This document shows positions 36,175 through 45,069 of a stretch of DNA of 64,000 nucleotides, piece by piece. The position numbers and the translations under genes are program-made. Each line of letters opens with the position of its first letter. The first letter of the stretch is position 1. The stretch spans positions 1-64,000 of the forward strand of contig CBDBFG010000002.1 in assembly GCA_965204765.1 (NCBI GenBank), written 5' to 3'. The notes beneath the pieces were generated by a model. It saw only the letters and a list, made by a program, of their open reading frames with translations. It was not told the DNA's origin and searched no databases. Source of the DNA: CBDBFG01 sp965204765 (lineage in GTDB: Bacteria; Pseudomonadota; Alphaproteobacteria; Caedimonadales; UBA9215).

Positions 36175-37962
36175 ATGCTGAATGATCAATTATCAATTAT
36201 TTGCTTACTTGGCTTTAGCATCTGTATGTTCTTATGGGGTAAGATTAGATATGATATCATTGCCTTAATCACCTTGTTATTAGGTTATGCTCTGAAGTTA
36301 ATACCACTACAAGAATGTTTCACCGGCTTTAGTCATCCAGCAGTATGGACCGTAATTGCTATATTGATTATGTCAAATGCATTATCACAAAATGGTATGA
36401 CATATATTATTAACCAAATCTTACAAAAAGTTACTAATAATTTTTTTAGCTATATGCTAACCACTTGCCTATTATCCATGATATTATCGGCGTTTATTAA
36501 TAATGTTGGGGCATTGGCACTAATTATGCCTATTGCTGTTAATGGAGCAATATCATTTAATAAATCCCCAGCCACTATCTTAATGCCTTTGGGATTTTCA
36601 TCTATTTTAGGTGGAATGATAACTTTAACAGGAACACCGCCTAATATAATCATTGCTTCCTTTAGACAGCAAGCGATGAATCAGTCGTTTACCATGTTTG
36701 ACTTTAGCTATGTTGGTCTACCTATAGCGTTGATTGGAGTATGTTTTATTTGCATCATAGGCTATAGATTTATACCAAGAAATAGAACCAGCAAACAACC
36801 ATTACAAGAACTATTAAAAGTAGACAATTATATCACTGAAATACGAATTGAACATGATTCTTGTTTAATTGATAGAACTCATCAAGATATTGCCAAAGAA
36901 TGCAAGACGGTCAATATCAGAATACTGGAATTAATTAGACAAAATCAAAGATATATTAAAATTCCATTATCACAACAATATAAATCAGGCGATATTTTAG
37001 TTGTACAAACAGATCCCATTTCTTTGAATGCATTTTTAGTCGCCAATAATTGTTCAGTAAAAGAAATATCCGAAGAAGAAAGTGAATTTAAAAACTTTAA
37101 TGAAAATCATAAATCTGAATTCATAGAAGTAGTAGTAAGCTCTAGGTCAGATATCATAGGTAAAAAGGCTGCTGAACTAATGCTTGCCGCACGATACGGT
37201 ATAGAACTACTGGGAATATCTAGGCAAGGTTCCTCTTATACACAATCGGTAAATGACCTTAGGCTAAAAGTAGGTGATGTGCTGTTATTGCGGGGACCTA
37301 TAGAAAGATTATATAACGTAGTCAACTCGATGCTATTATTACCTCTTGCCAATCGCAATTTGCAATTGAATAGTAAAACCTCGCTTTACAAATGTATAAC
37401 AATTTTTATCTGCACCATCATAGCTGTTACCTGCAACATATTACCTCCTCATATTGCTTTTGTAACAGGCGCAGTAATCATGACCATTGTTGGTGTCATT
37501 AATATAAAAGATTTTTATAGTAGCATTGATTGGCCTATAATAATATTGCTAGGCTCAATGATTCCCGTTAGCATGGCATTCCAAAACACCGGCGCAGCCA
37601 ACAACATAGTAGATTTATTGTTAGAATATAGTGCAGCCTCTCCTCAAATGTTGTTAATATTTATTTTAATAATCACTATGTTACTAACTGATGTGATGAA
37701 TAATGCAGCAACGGCAATTATCATGTGTCCTATCGCTTTATCTATTGCTAATAAATTTGCTTTGAATAGCGATGCATTTTTAATGGCTGTAGCAATTGGG
37801 TCTTCATGTTCTTTCTTAACACCTATTGGACATCAGAATAATGCTATTGTCCTTGGTCCAGGAGGATATAAATTTACCGATTATTGGCGTATGGGGTTGC
37901 CGCTGGATATTATTATAATATTATTCGCTATCCCATTGATAATGTTCTTTTGGCATCCATAA
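36175..37962 (+). CDS. SLC13/ArsB-type anion permease with two TrkA-C (RCK_C) domains
   Basis: A 595-residue transporter from ATG 36175. The N-terminal half carries about six membrane segments with GTPPNIIIASF (residue 160 region), the conserved TGTPPN anion site of the CitMHS/SLC13 group. Residues 215-400 contain two soluble RCK_C-like domains (SGDILVVQTDP and GDVLLLRGPIE). The second membrane half has LTDVMNNAATAIIMCPIA, the matching second site. Such proteins move sulfate, dicarboxylates or similar anions; the substrate is undetermined. Confidence 0.88.
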   Translation: MLNDQLSIICLLGFSICMFLWGKIRYDIIALITLLLGYALKLIPLQECFTGFSHPAVWTVIAILIMSNALSQNGMTYIINQILQKVTNNFFSYMLTTCLLSMILSAFINNVGALALIMPIAVNGAISFNKSPATILMPLGFSSILGGMITLTGTPPNIIIASFRQQAMNQSFTMFDFSYVGLPIALIGVCFICIIGYRFIPRNRTSKQPLQELLKVDNYITEIRIEHDSCLIDRTHQDIAKECKTVNIRILELIRQNQRYIKIPLSQQYKSGDILVVQTDPISLNAFLVANNCSVKEISEEESEFKNFNENHKSEFIEVVVSSRSDIIGKKAAELMLAARYGIELLGISRQGSSYTQSVNDLRLKVGDVLLLRGPIERLYNVVNSMLLLPLANRNLQLNSKTSLYKCITIFICTIIAVTCNILPPHIAFVTGAVIMTIVGVINIKDFYSSIDWPIIILLGSMIPVSMAFQNTGAANNIVDLLLEYSAASPQMLLIFILIITMLLTDVMNNAATAIIMCPIALSIANKFALNSDAFLMAVAIGSSCSFLTPIGHQNNAIVLGPGGYKFTDYWRMGLPLDIIIILFAIPLIMFFWHP

Positions 37963-38362
37963 TATTGCAGAAAAATTGTCACAACTTACCATGCTTGCAA
38001 GACAATAAATATATGCATTAATTGCAAAAATAAAAGATGATTTTCTTAACAAATACTGTGAATAACTCTATTAATAAATTATTAACTATTTTCTGTAATT
38101 AAATAACTTATTAACGTTGGATAAGGTTTGCCTATTTTTTAAGCAATATGATATTTTGCAAGCAATATCCTTTATTTTTGTTACTAGTTGGAATATTATG
38201 CTGTTTAGCTTTTTGACCATAATGTTTTAACTTTAATTAATAATCGCCCAACGGTAAAATAGCTACAATACAGGGAAAAATTTGGTTAGTATTTGAATAT
38301 ATTATTGTTTAAGCAACAATTTAATATATCGAATGCTGGTAATAATAAACGATATTTAATTA
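37963..38362. other. Noncoding region ahead of the response regulator and ATP synthase genes
   Basis: About 400 bases with no gene. It contains TTAA-N7-TTAAC at 38071-38086, the exact CtrA consensus of alphaproteobacteria, and a one-mismatch DnaA-box-like TGTGAATAA at 38057-38065. In DNA this AT-rich such matches occur by chance, so both are only candidates. The promoter for the downstream gene set must lie here or in the last 100 bases. Confidence 0.4.
38071..38086 (+). promoter_or_regulatory. CtrA-binding-site-like sequence
   Basis: TTAA, seven bases, then TTAAC matches the CtrA consensus exactly. It lies about 280 bases before the response-regulator gene. The AT-rich background makes about a few such matches per 64 kb expected by chance, so confidence is low. 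Confidence 0.25.
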
Positions 38363-38752
38363 ATGAGTGAACAAATGTTACATGTACTAATGGTTGATGA
38401 TGAACCTGATTTAAGCGTGCTAATAAAACAAAGATTTAGAAAAGAAATAAACAACAACGAATATAAGTTTACTTTCACCTATAACGGTAGCGATGCTCTT
38501 GAAAAGTTACAAGAAACAAAAGATACAGATCTGGTAATTACTGATCTTAATATGCCTAAGATGAATGGCCTAGAGTTATTAATCAACATCAAAAAATATT
38601 ACCCAGACTTGGATGTTATGGTAATGTCGGCCTATAGTGATCCAGAAGTTATAAAGTCGGCAATGAATGCAGGTGCAGTAAATTTTATCTTTAAACCCAT
38701 AAATTTTAAAAATTTTAATGAACAATTGCAAAAATACTGTATAAAAGATTAA
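38363..38752 (+). CDS. Single-domain response regulator
   Basis: A 129-residue receiver domain with no output domain. The acidic pocket VDDEPD is at residues 12-17, the phosphoacceptor aspartate lies in DLVITDLNMPKMNG near residue 57, followed by the MSAYS switch serine and the FKPI lysine near residue 112. Stand-alone receivers act in phosphorelays (DivK-type), chemotaxis (CheY-type) or protein control. It is 20 bases before atpH on the same strand, so it may be transcribed with the ATP synthase genes, an unusual arrangement. Confidence 0.92.
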   Translation: MSEQMLHVLMVDDEPDLSVLIKQRFRKEINNNEYKFTFTYNGSDALEKLQETKDTDLVITDLNMPKMNGLELLINIKKYYPDLDVMVMSAYSDPEVIKSAMNAGAVNFIFKPINFKNFNEQLQKYCIKD

Positions 38753-38772
38753 CTTAACAAATTGGTAACAAT

Positions 38773-39309
38773 ATGAGATCAGCCCACAGTTATGCCACAG
38801 CCTTATTTAATAATGCTAATAAAGATCTCAGCAGTGCAAAGCAAACCTACAGCCATGTTTTGCAGATTGATGAATGGTTAACAAAGTCCAAAGAGCTTAC
38901 CTTGTTAATACAGAACCCTTTACATGATATCGCCGCCATCAAAGAAGTTATCACACAGTTATGTGCCAAATCTACTATAGACAAGGTAGTAGAAAAATTC
39001 TTATTAAATTTGGCTGAGGTAAAAAAAATTAATCTTTTACCTGATATAATCCAATATTATAAAGAAATTTATTATAAAAAAAATAATATAGCTATTGCAA
39101 AGATAGAAGCTAGAAGTAAAATAGCCCCAAATTTATGCAAGCAAATTACAACTATTTTAGAAGAAAAATTAAATAAGAAAATTGTTATAGAACATTCTAG
39201 CAATGATAGACTAATAGGTGGATTCAAAGTGCATGTAGATGGAAAATTAATTGATTACTCCGTAAAAAATCAGATAGATAAATTGATACTCCATCTTGCC
39301 AATAAGTAA
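38773..39309 (+). CDS. atpH: F1F0 ATP synthase subunit delta
   Basis: A 178-residue OSCP/delta subunit. The N-terminal six-helix part has the family layout (SYATALFNNAN, LVEKFLLNLAE-like KFLLNLAEVKK), and the C-terminal domain contains NDRLIGGFKVHVDGKLIDYSV, quoted here in part as IGGFKVHVDGKLIDYS, the standard signature. It joins F1 to the peripheral stalk. First of four F1 genes, 11 bases before atpA. Confidence 0.94.
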   Translation: MRSAHSYATALFNNANKDLSSAKQTYSHVLQIDEWLTKSKELTLLIQNPLHDIAAIKEVITQLCAKSTIDKVVEKFLLNLAEVKKINLLPDIIQYYKEIYYKKNNIAIAKIEARSKIAPNLCKQITTILEEKLNKKIVIEHSSNDRLIGGFKVHVDGKLIDYSVKNQIDKLILHLANK

Positions 39310-39320
39310 TAGGATAGTAA

Positions 39321-40853
39321 ATGAAGCTAAGTGCAACAGATATTTCATCAATAATTGAACAACAATTAAAAGACTATAACGATAATGTTAACTTTGATGA
39401 AGTTGGACAAATAATAGCAGTAGGAGACGGTATCGCAAGAGCCTATGGCCTATATTCCGTGCAATACTTTGAAATGGTTGAATTTGAAAACGGTACCAAG
39501 GGAATCGCATTAAATCTAGAAGAAAACAATGTAGGAATTGTTATCTTAGGGGAAGATAATAATGTTAAAGAAGGGCAAAAAGTAAAAAGAGTAAAAAAAA
39601 TAGCGGATGTACCAGTTGGTAAAGAATTACTGGGACGAGTAGTTAACGCCCTTGGTGAACCTATTGATGGTAAGCCAGAGATTAAAACTAAAGATCGTTC
39701 ATTAATCGAAGTCAAAGCTCCAGGTATTATTTGCCGAAAATCAGTCAGTGATCCGATGTTTACTGGAATAAAATCTATAGATTCGTTAGTCCCAATAGGC
39801 AAAGGTCAGCGAGAATTAATTATCGGGGATAGGCAAACTGGTAAAACTACTATTGCAATAGATACCATAGTAAATCAAAAAAAATATAATGATCTGGCTA
39901 ATAATGATGCAGAAACAATGCACTGTATCTATGTAGCAATCGGTCAAAAACGCTCGACAGTAGCACAAATTGTCAAAACCCTTGAAGACACAGGTGCAAT
40001 GGAATATACCACGGTTGTTAGCGCCACTGCTTCTGACCCCGCGCCATTACAATTTTTAGCACCGTATGCAGGATGTGCGATGGGGGAATATTTCCGCGAC
40101 AATGGTATGAATTGTCTAATAATATACGATGATTTGTCAAAACAGGCTGTAGCTTATAGGCAAATGTCATTACTATTACGACGCCCCCCCGGTCGTGAAG
40201 CGTATCCTGGTGATGTTTTTTATCTACACTCTAGGCTACTGGAACGAGCAGCAAAACTTGATGAAGATTCAGGTGGTGGTTCTTTAACTGCATTACCTAT
40301 TGTTGAAACTCAAGCAGGTGATGTGTCAGCTTATATTCCAACTAATGTAATTTCAATTACTGACGGTCAAATATTCTTGGAAAGTGAACTATTTTATAAA
40401 GGTATTAGACCAGCAATTAACGTAGGTTTATCCGTTAGTCGTGTTGGATCTGCCGCACAATTGAAATCTATGAAACAGGTTGCCAGTGGTATTAAATTAG
40501 ATTTGGCGCAATATCGTGAAATGGAAAGTTTTGCCCAATTTGCTTCCGACTTAGATAAATCCTCACAGAAATTACTAGCCAAGGGAGAACGATTAACAGA
40601 AGTGCTGAAACAGCGCCAATTATCTCCGTTATCTAATACAGAACAAGTTATTATCCTATTTGCCGCAGTCAATGGCTATTTAGACGAAATAGAGATAAAT
40701 AAAATATCTAAATTTGAACAAGAAGCTTTGCAAAAAATTACTAAATCTGCACCTAAAATAGTGCAAAATATTGATAAAAATAAGCAAATTACAGATGAAA
40801 CTAAACAGCAATTGCAAGAATTTTACAAAGAATTTTTAAAAGAATTTAGATAA
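39321..40853 (+). CDS. atpA: F1F0 ATP synthase subunit alpha
   Basis: A 510-residue alpha subunit with the noncatalytic nucleotide site GDRQTGKTTIAID near residue 170, the Q-loop region, SYQ-equivalent VAYRQMSLLLRRPPGREAYPGD, and the arginine finger region NVGLSVSRVGSAAQ near residue 370. Length is normal. The stop codon shares a base with the atpG start. Confidence 0.98.
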   Translation: MKLSATDISSIIEQQLKDYNDNVNFDEVGQIIAVGDGIARAYGLYSVQYFEMVEFENGTKGIALNLEENNVGIVILGEDNNVKEGQKVKRVKKIADVPVGKELLGRVVNALGEPIDGKPEIKTKDRSLIEVKAPGIICRKSVSDPMFTGIKSIDSLVPIGKGQRELIIGDRQTGKTTIAIDTIVNQKKYNDLANNDAETMHCIYVAIGQKRSTVAQIVKTLEDTGAMEYTTVVSATASDPAPLQFLAPYAGCAMGEYFRDNGMNCLIIYDDLSKQAVAYRQMSLLLRRPPGREAYPGDVFYLHSRLLERAAKLDEDSGGGSLTALPIVETQAGDVSAYIPTNVISITDGQIFLESELFYKGIRPAINVGLSVSRVGSAAQLKSMKQVASGIKLDLAQYREMESFAQFASDLDKSSQKLLAKGERLTEVLKQRQLSPLSNTEQVIILFAAVNGYLDEIEINKISKFEQEALQKITKSAPKIVQNIDKNKQITDETKQQLQEFYKEFLKEFR

Positions 40854-41731
40854 TGCCAAACTTAAAAAACTTACGTATTAGGATAAAAAGCGTACAGTCC
40901 ACAAAAAAAATCACTTCAGCAATGAAGATGATCTCGGTTGCTAAATTACGTAAGGCACAAAAAAATACCCTGCAATTTAGAAAATACCAAACCAATCTAC
41001 AAGAAATGATTAATGGTATAATTACCGAACCTAGTGCAATAACCGAAAGCAACCTACTGTTGCGTGGCCATAAAAAGGACAAACACCATTTGATTATTGT
41101 CTGCACCTCTGCCCGAGGGTTATGTGGTAATTTCAATACTGTTATTATTAAACAAACCATCAATCAAATAGATAAATTATTACGCAGTAATAGATTGGTT
41201 AAAATACTGATATTAGGCAAAAAAGGTAAATCTTTATTTACCGAAAAATACCAACAATTAATAATCAACAAACATTTTGATACCCAAGAAATTTCATTGC
41301 AATCGGTACAAGAAATAACCGAATACGTACTAAGGAAATTTGATCACAAGGTATATGATAGCTGCACATTGATATATAACTATTTTATTTCTGCTTTAAA
41401 ACAAAAAATTGTTTCACAACAAATTATTCCCTATCAGAATAAAGAGCTTAATAGTAAACCATCTAGCAATAACAACAAAGTTTATTTGCATGAACCAAAC
41501 CCGAGTGTCCTGCTTGATGATCTGTTAAAAAATTATATTCATGCAAGCGTTTATGGTGCTTTAACAGAGAGTTATGCCAGTGAACAAGGAGCAAGGATGA
41601 GCGCCATGGATGGTGCCACAAGAAACGCTAATGATTTAATTAATAAATTAAGTATAAATTATAATAGAATAAGACAGTCTTGTATTACAAGCGAACTAAC
41701 AGAAATTATTTCTGGCGCAGAGGCACTGTAA
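40853..41731 (+). CDS. atpG: F1F0 ATP synthase subunit gamma
   Basis: A 292-residue rotary-shaft subunit. N-terminal IRIKSVQSTKKITSAMKMIS and C-terminal ARMSAMDGATRNANDLI are the diagnostic helices of the coiled coil. The ATG overlaps the atpA stop by one base (TAATG), showing translational coupling. Confidence 0.97.
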   Translation: MPNLKNLRIRIKSVQSTKKITSAMKMISVAKLRKAQKNTLQFRKYQTNLQEMINGIITEPSAITESNLLLRGHKKDKHHLIIVCTSARGLCGNFNTVIIKQTINQIDKLLRSNRLVKILILGKKGKSLFTEKYQQLIINKHFDTQEISLQSVQEITEYVLRKFDHKVYDSCTLIYNYFISALKQKIVSQQIIPYQNKELNSKPSSNNNKVYLHEPNPSVLLDDLLKNYIHASVYGALTESYASEQGARMSAMDGATRNANDLINKLSINYNRIRQSCITSELTEIISGAEAL

Positions 41732-41762
41732 TGAGCAAAATATTACAATTCATGGAGTACAA

Positions 41763-43184
41763 ATGAGCAAAAAAAATACCTTTGGTGAAGTTACCCAAGT
41801 GATTGGTGCAGTGGTAGACGTTAAATTTAACAATGGCCATTTACCAGATATCAATCATTCTTTAAAAGTAGATAACAATGGGCAAGAATTAATCTTGGAA
41901 GTTGGAAAACACTTGGGAGAAAACACCGTAAGAGCTATTGCTCTTGATTCTACCGAAGGTTTGCAACGGGGCATACAGGTTGAAAACCTGCAGCAACCTA
42001 TCTCTGTACCAGTTGGTAAAGAAACATTAGGGCGAATAATGAACGTCATTGGAAAACCAATTGATGATAGAGGTGCAATTAAAACCGCTAAGCGATATCC
42101 TATACATCGCCCTGCTCCAGAGTTTGTCAATCAATCAACCGATGAAGAAATCCTAGTGACTGGTATTAAAGTAGTAGATTTACTAGCCCCCTATGCCAAA
42201 GGTGGTAAAATTGGATTATTTGGTGGTGCTGGAGTTGGCAAAACCGTATTAATCATGGAGTTAATTAATAATATAGCCAAAGCTCATGGTGGATATTCTG
42301 TCTTTGCCGGGGTTGGAGAAAGAACAAGAGAAGGCAATGATCTTTACCATGAAATGATAGAATCTGGTGTAATAGATCTTAAAGGTAAAAATTCAAAAGC
42401 AGCCTTAGTATATGGTCAAATGAATGAACCTCCTGGTGCTAGAGCAAGGGTGGCCTTAACTGGACTGTCGCTTGCAGAATACTTTAGAGATGAAGAACAA
42501 CAAGATGTACTACTATTTGTGGATAACATCTTCAGATTTACACAAGCCGGAGCGGAAATATCAGCTTTATTAGGTCGTATACCTTCCGCTGTTGGATATC
42601 AGCCTACGTTAGCTAGTGAAATGGGAGCACTACAAGAAAGAATTACCTCGACTGATCGTGGCTCGATTACATCTGTACAAGCCATATATGTACCAGCAGA
42701 TGACTTAACTGATCCTGCACCTGCTACTTCATTTAGTCACCTTGATGCCACAACGGTACTTAGCAGGCAAATTGCCGAACTAGGGATTTATCCTGCGGTT
42801 GACCCATTGGATTCTACATCACGAATGCTATCACCACAAATAGTGGGTAAACATCACTATGAAGTAGCAAGAGATGTACAAGAAATCCTGCAAACATACA
42901 AAAACCTACAAGATATCATAGCAATTTTGGGTATGGACGAATTATCTGATGAAGATAAATTAATTGTTTCAAGAGCACGAAAAATACAAAGATTCTTGTC
43001 ACAACCTTTCCATGTAGCCGAAGTATTTACAGGATTTGCCGGAGTTTTAGTTAAATTACAAGATACCATCCAGGGATTCCAAGAGATCGTTAATGGCAAG
43101 CATGATGATATACCGGAAAATGCATTTTATATGGTTGGTACAATTGATGATGTACTTAGGAAAGCAAACACAATAACAAAATAG
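41763..43184 (+). CDS. atpD: F1F0 ATP synthase subunit beta
   Basis: A 473-residue catalytic subunit. P-loop GGAGVGKTVLIMEL near residue 155, the GERTREGND catalytic segment, Walker B VLLFVDNIFRF and SALLGRIPSAVGYQPTL are all present. It completes atpHAGD; epsilon (atpC) is elsewhere in the window and the F0 genes are not seen. Confidence 0.99.
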   Translation: MSKKNTFGEVTQVIGAVVDVKFNNGHLPDINHSLKVDNNGQELILEVGKHLGENTVRAIALDSTEGLQRGIQVENLQQPISVPVGKETLGRIMNVIGKPIDDRGAIKTAKRYPIHRPAPEFVNQSTDEEILVTGIKVVDLLAPYAKGGKIGLFGGAGVGKTVLIMELINNIAKAHGGYSVFAGVGERTREGNDLYHEMIESGVIDLKGKNSKAALVYGQMNEPPGARARVALTGLSLAEYFRDEEQQDVLLFVDNIFRFTQAGAEISALLGRIPSAVGYQPTLASEMGALQERITSTDRGSITSVQAIYVPADDLTDPAPATSFSHLDATTVLSRQIAELGIYPAVDPLDSTSRMLSPQIVGKHHYEVARDVQEILQTYKNLQDIIAILGMDELSDEDKLIVSRARKIQRFLSQPFHVAEVFTGFAGVLVKLQDTIQGFQEIVNGKHDDIPENAFYMVGTIDDVLRKANTITK

Positions 43185-43368
43185 CTTATTTGCATAGATG
43201 CTAATTGAATTTACATAGAATTTATAAGCTTTTAGTGTTAAATCAATTGTAATTAAAAAAATAAATGTATAATTAATAGAGAACTAAGGCTAGAACAAAC
43301 TGGGGAACAGTTTGAGATACTATACTTATTCATTTATTTGTAAATATAATACGACTTTGTGAGCTTGG

Positions 43369-44238
43369 ATGAGTTTTTTACATATATTATATGCGCTAAT
43401 AGTAGCATTTATTTGGGGTATAAATTTTATTGCTATTAAGCTTGCTTATCAATCGTTTACACCTTATGCGCTGTTGACTTATCGCTTTATCCTGGCGACA
43501 TTTCCATTGATATTTTTTGTCCCTAAACCTCAATCAGACTGGAAATACCTTTTTCTAATAGCGTTATTTTTATGGGTGGGACAATTTTCCTTTACCTTTA
43601 TGGGGATTTACTTAGGAGCCCCAGCCGGACTAAGCTCTTTATTAATGCAAGGACAAACTATCTTTACCGTAATTTTATTAATCATCTGGTCAGAATACAA
43701 ACCATATCCCGGTGAAATTGTAGGAATTACTATTGCAGCACTAGGGATCATAGCAATTACTATAGACAGATTTGATGGTGGCAATATCATAGGTATTTTA
43801 ACGATAATACCTTCTGGTGCATGTATTAGCATCGCTAATGTACTAATCAATAAAAACCAGAATAATAACGACAGCCCAATATCGATAATTGTCTGGAGCG
43901 GCTTGCTTGCCATACCTATTATGGCACTATTATCCATCTATTTTGAAGGACCGCAAGCGATGATAGAACCTTGGCATAAAATAAATGCTGTTTCAGCAAT
44001 GTCCGTTGCATACACAGTGTATCTTTCAACTATTATAGCAACTAGCATATGGGCATTCCTCATGAAAAAATATATTCCATCATTAGTGGTACCCTATTCA
44101 TTGTTAGTTCCGATATTTGGTATGCTAGGTAGTTATGCATTCTTACAAGAGAATTACTCTAATAATACTTTGCTCTCGTGTATTGTCGTTATGATAGGAT
44201 TATTAATTAATCAAAAATATAGAAAACCTTCTAATTAA
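43369..44238 (+). CDS. EamA/DMT-family transporter
   Basis: A 289-residue protein with ten hydrophobic segments in two EamA repeats. Signatures include FIWGINFIAIKLAYQSFTPY at the N-terminus (the WGxNF motif), GAPAGLSSLLMQGQTIFT in the middle and VPYSLLVPIFGMLGSY late. It belongs to the same superfamily as the transporter at 24 kb but to a different subgroup, by motif. Small-molecule exchange with a host is possible; substrate unknown. Confidence 0.86.
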   Translation: MSFLHILYALIVAFIWGINFIAIKLAYQSFTPYALLTYRFILATFPLIFFVPKPQSDWKYLFLIALFLWVGQFSFTFMGIYLGAPAGLSSLLMQGQTIFTVILLIIWSEYKPYPGEIVGITIAALGIIAITIDRFDGGNIIGILTIIPSGACISIANVLINKNQNNNDSPISIIVWSGLLAIPIMALLSIYFEGPQAMIEPWHKINAVSAMSVAYTVYLSTIIATSIWAFLMKKYIPSLVVPYSLLVPIFGMLGSYAFLQENYSNNTLLSCIVVMIGLLINQKYRKPSN

Positions 44239-44308
44239 TTTTTAAATGTAAATTAATGCTTTGTTAAATTATTTAATTAAAAATAAATATGTAAACAAGG
44301 AAATAAGA

Positions 44309-44737
44309 ATGAACTATATTAAAACAATTTGTGCCTCCACAGTGATGGGACTATGCATGACTATGTTTGCAACGACAAACGTTCACGCAAGAGATCATAT
44401 GGTAGGTAAAAAGCATAAAGGAATTATCAGATTCCACAAAAAGAGAATGCCTACAAATAAAAGATATCGTGAAAACAGACGTAATCGCCATATGGTTGGT
44501 GGTATGAGGACTGTCAGAAAATCCATTGTCATGCTAGTAGATGGAAAAAACAAGCAAATATTCGAAGGCGATGTATTTAATGTGGGTGACAAACCAATTT
44601 GGAGCAACAAAGATGCTCACATGAAATGCCCTGTACGTTGTAATGCGGCACACAGTACTTGGACAAAGCACTGGAAAACTACGGTACCTGGTAAAGTATC
44701 AATATGTAAATGTCAGTTAAAAGAGTTACCACGCTAA
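44309..44737 (+). CDS. Exported MVL-type (mannan-binding) lectin-like protein
   Basis: A 142-residue product from ATG 44309 (AGGAAATAAGA before it). Residues 1-27 form a signal peptide ending VHA. Residues 30-75 are very basic. The C-terminal 45 residues, with KPIWSNKDAHMKCPVRC and WTKHWKTTVPGKVSICKC, match the repeat of the MVL/mannan-binding family (pattern PxWSNxxA...WTGxWxTxVxGxMSV). Four cysteines (107, 111, 133, 135) replace positions usually non-cysteine in the cyanobacterial protein. One repeat is present. Sugar binding is inferred from the family. Confidence 0.7.
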   Translation: MNYIKTICASTVMGLCMTMFATTNVHARDHMVGKKHKGIIRFHKKRMPTNKRYRENRRNRHMVGGMRTVRKSIVMLVDGKNKQIFEGDVFNVGDKPIWSNKDAHMKCPVRCNAAHSTWTKHWKTTVPGKVSICKCQLKELPR

Positions 44738-44758
44738 TTAACCAATAAGCAACAGATT

Positions 44759-44805
44759 AATCCCCTATCATCGTAGTAAAGTGCGATATATCAAGGGGAT
44801 TTTTC
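44759..44805 (+). terminator. Rho-independent terminator after the lectin-like gene
   Basis: AATCCCCT (44759-44766) pairs with AGGGGATT (44794-44801), followed by a T run to 44805. The inner ATCG/CGAT segments can extend the helix. It lies 22 bases after the stop codon. Confidence 0.65.
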
Positions 44806-45069
44806 CTATTGGAACAAATATTTACTATATCAGCACAACATCATTTGCACGCATAGCAATAGTATCAATACTATTAACACCATGATATAGAGAAATATAT
44901 CATTGCGATCATCATTTATATCAATCTAGAAAGTCATATATCACGACTATCGCATTATAAATGATTAGCAAACGACGATGAATAATAGCAATAAGTATAT
45001 ACGAAGATGATAGATGCTTTCCATTTAGCGACAGCATAACTAATCATCGCACAATAATGGAATATATAT
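44806..45069. other. Gene-free stretch
   Basis: About 260 AT-rich bases between converging genes, with several ATATCA/TGATAT-type short repeats but nothing that I can name. Confidence 0.4.

Noticed and set aside
35948..36196. 82-codon minus-strand frame divergent from the anion permease
   Set aside because: It overlaps the permease start and ends inside a terminator-like hairpin. Only a 35-residue inner frame has a signal-like start, which is too weak to call.
37963..38362. Chromosomal replication origin
   Set aside because: Only one weak DnaA-box-like sequence and one CtrA-like site are seen, both expected by chance in AT-rich DNA; no dnaA gene or AT-rich unwinding array with repeated boxes.
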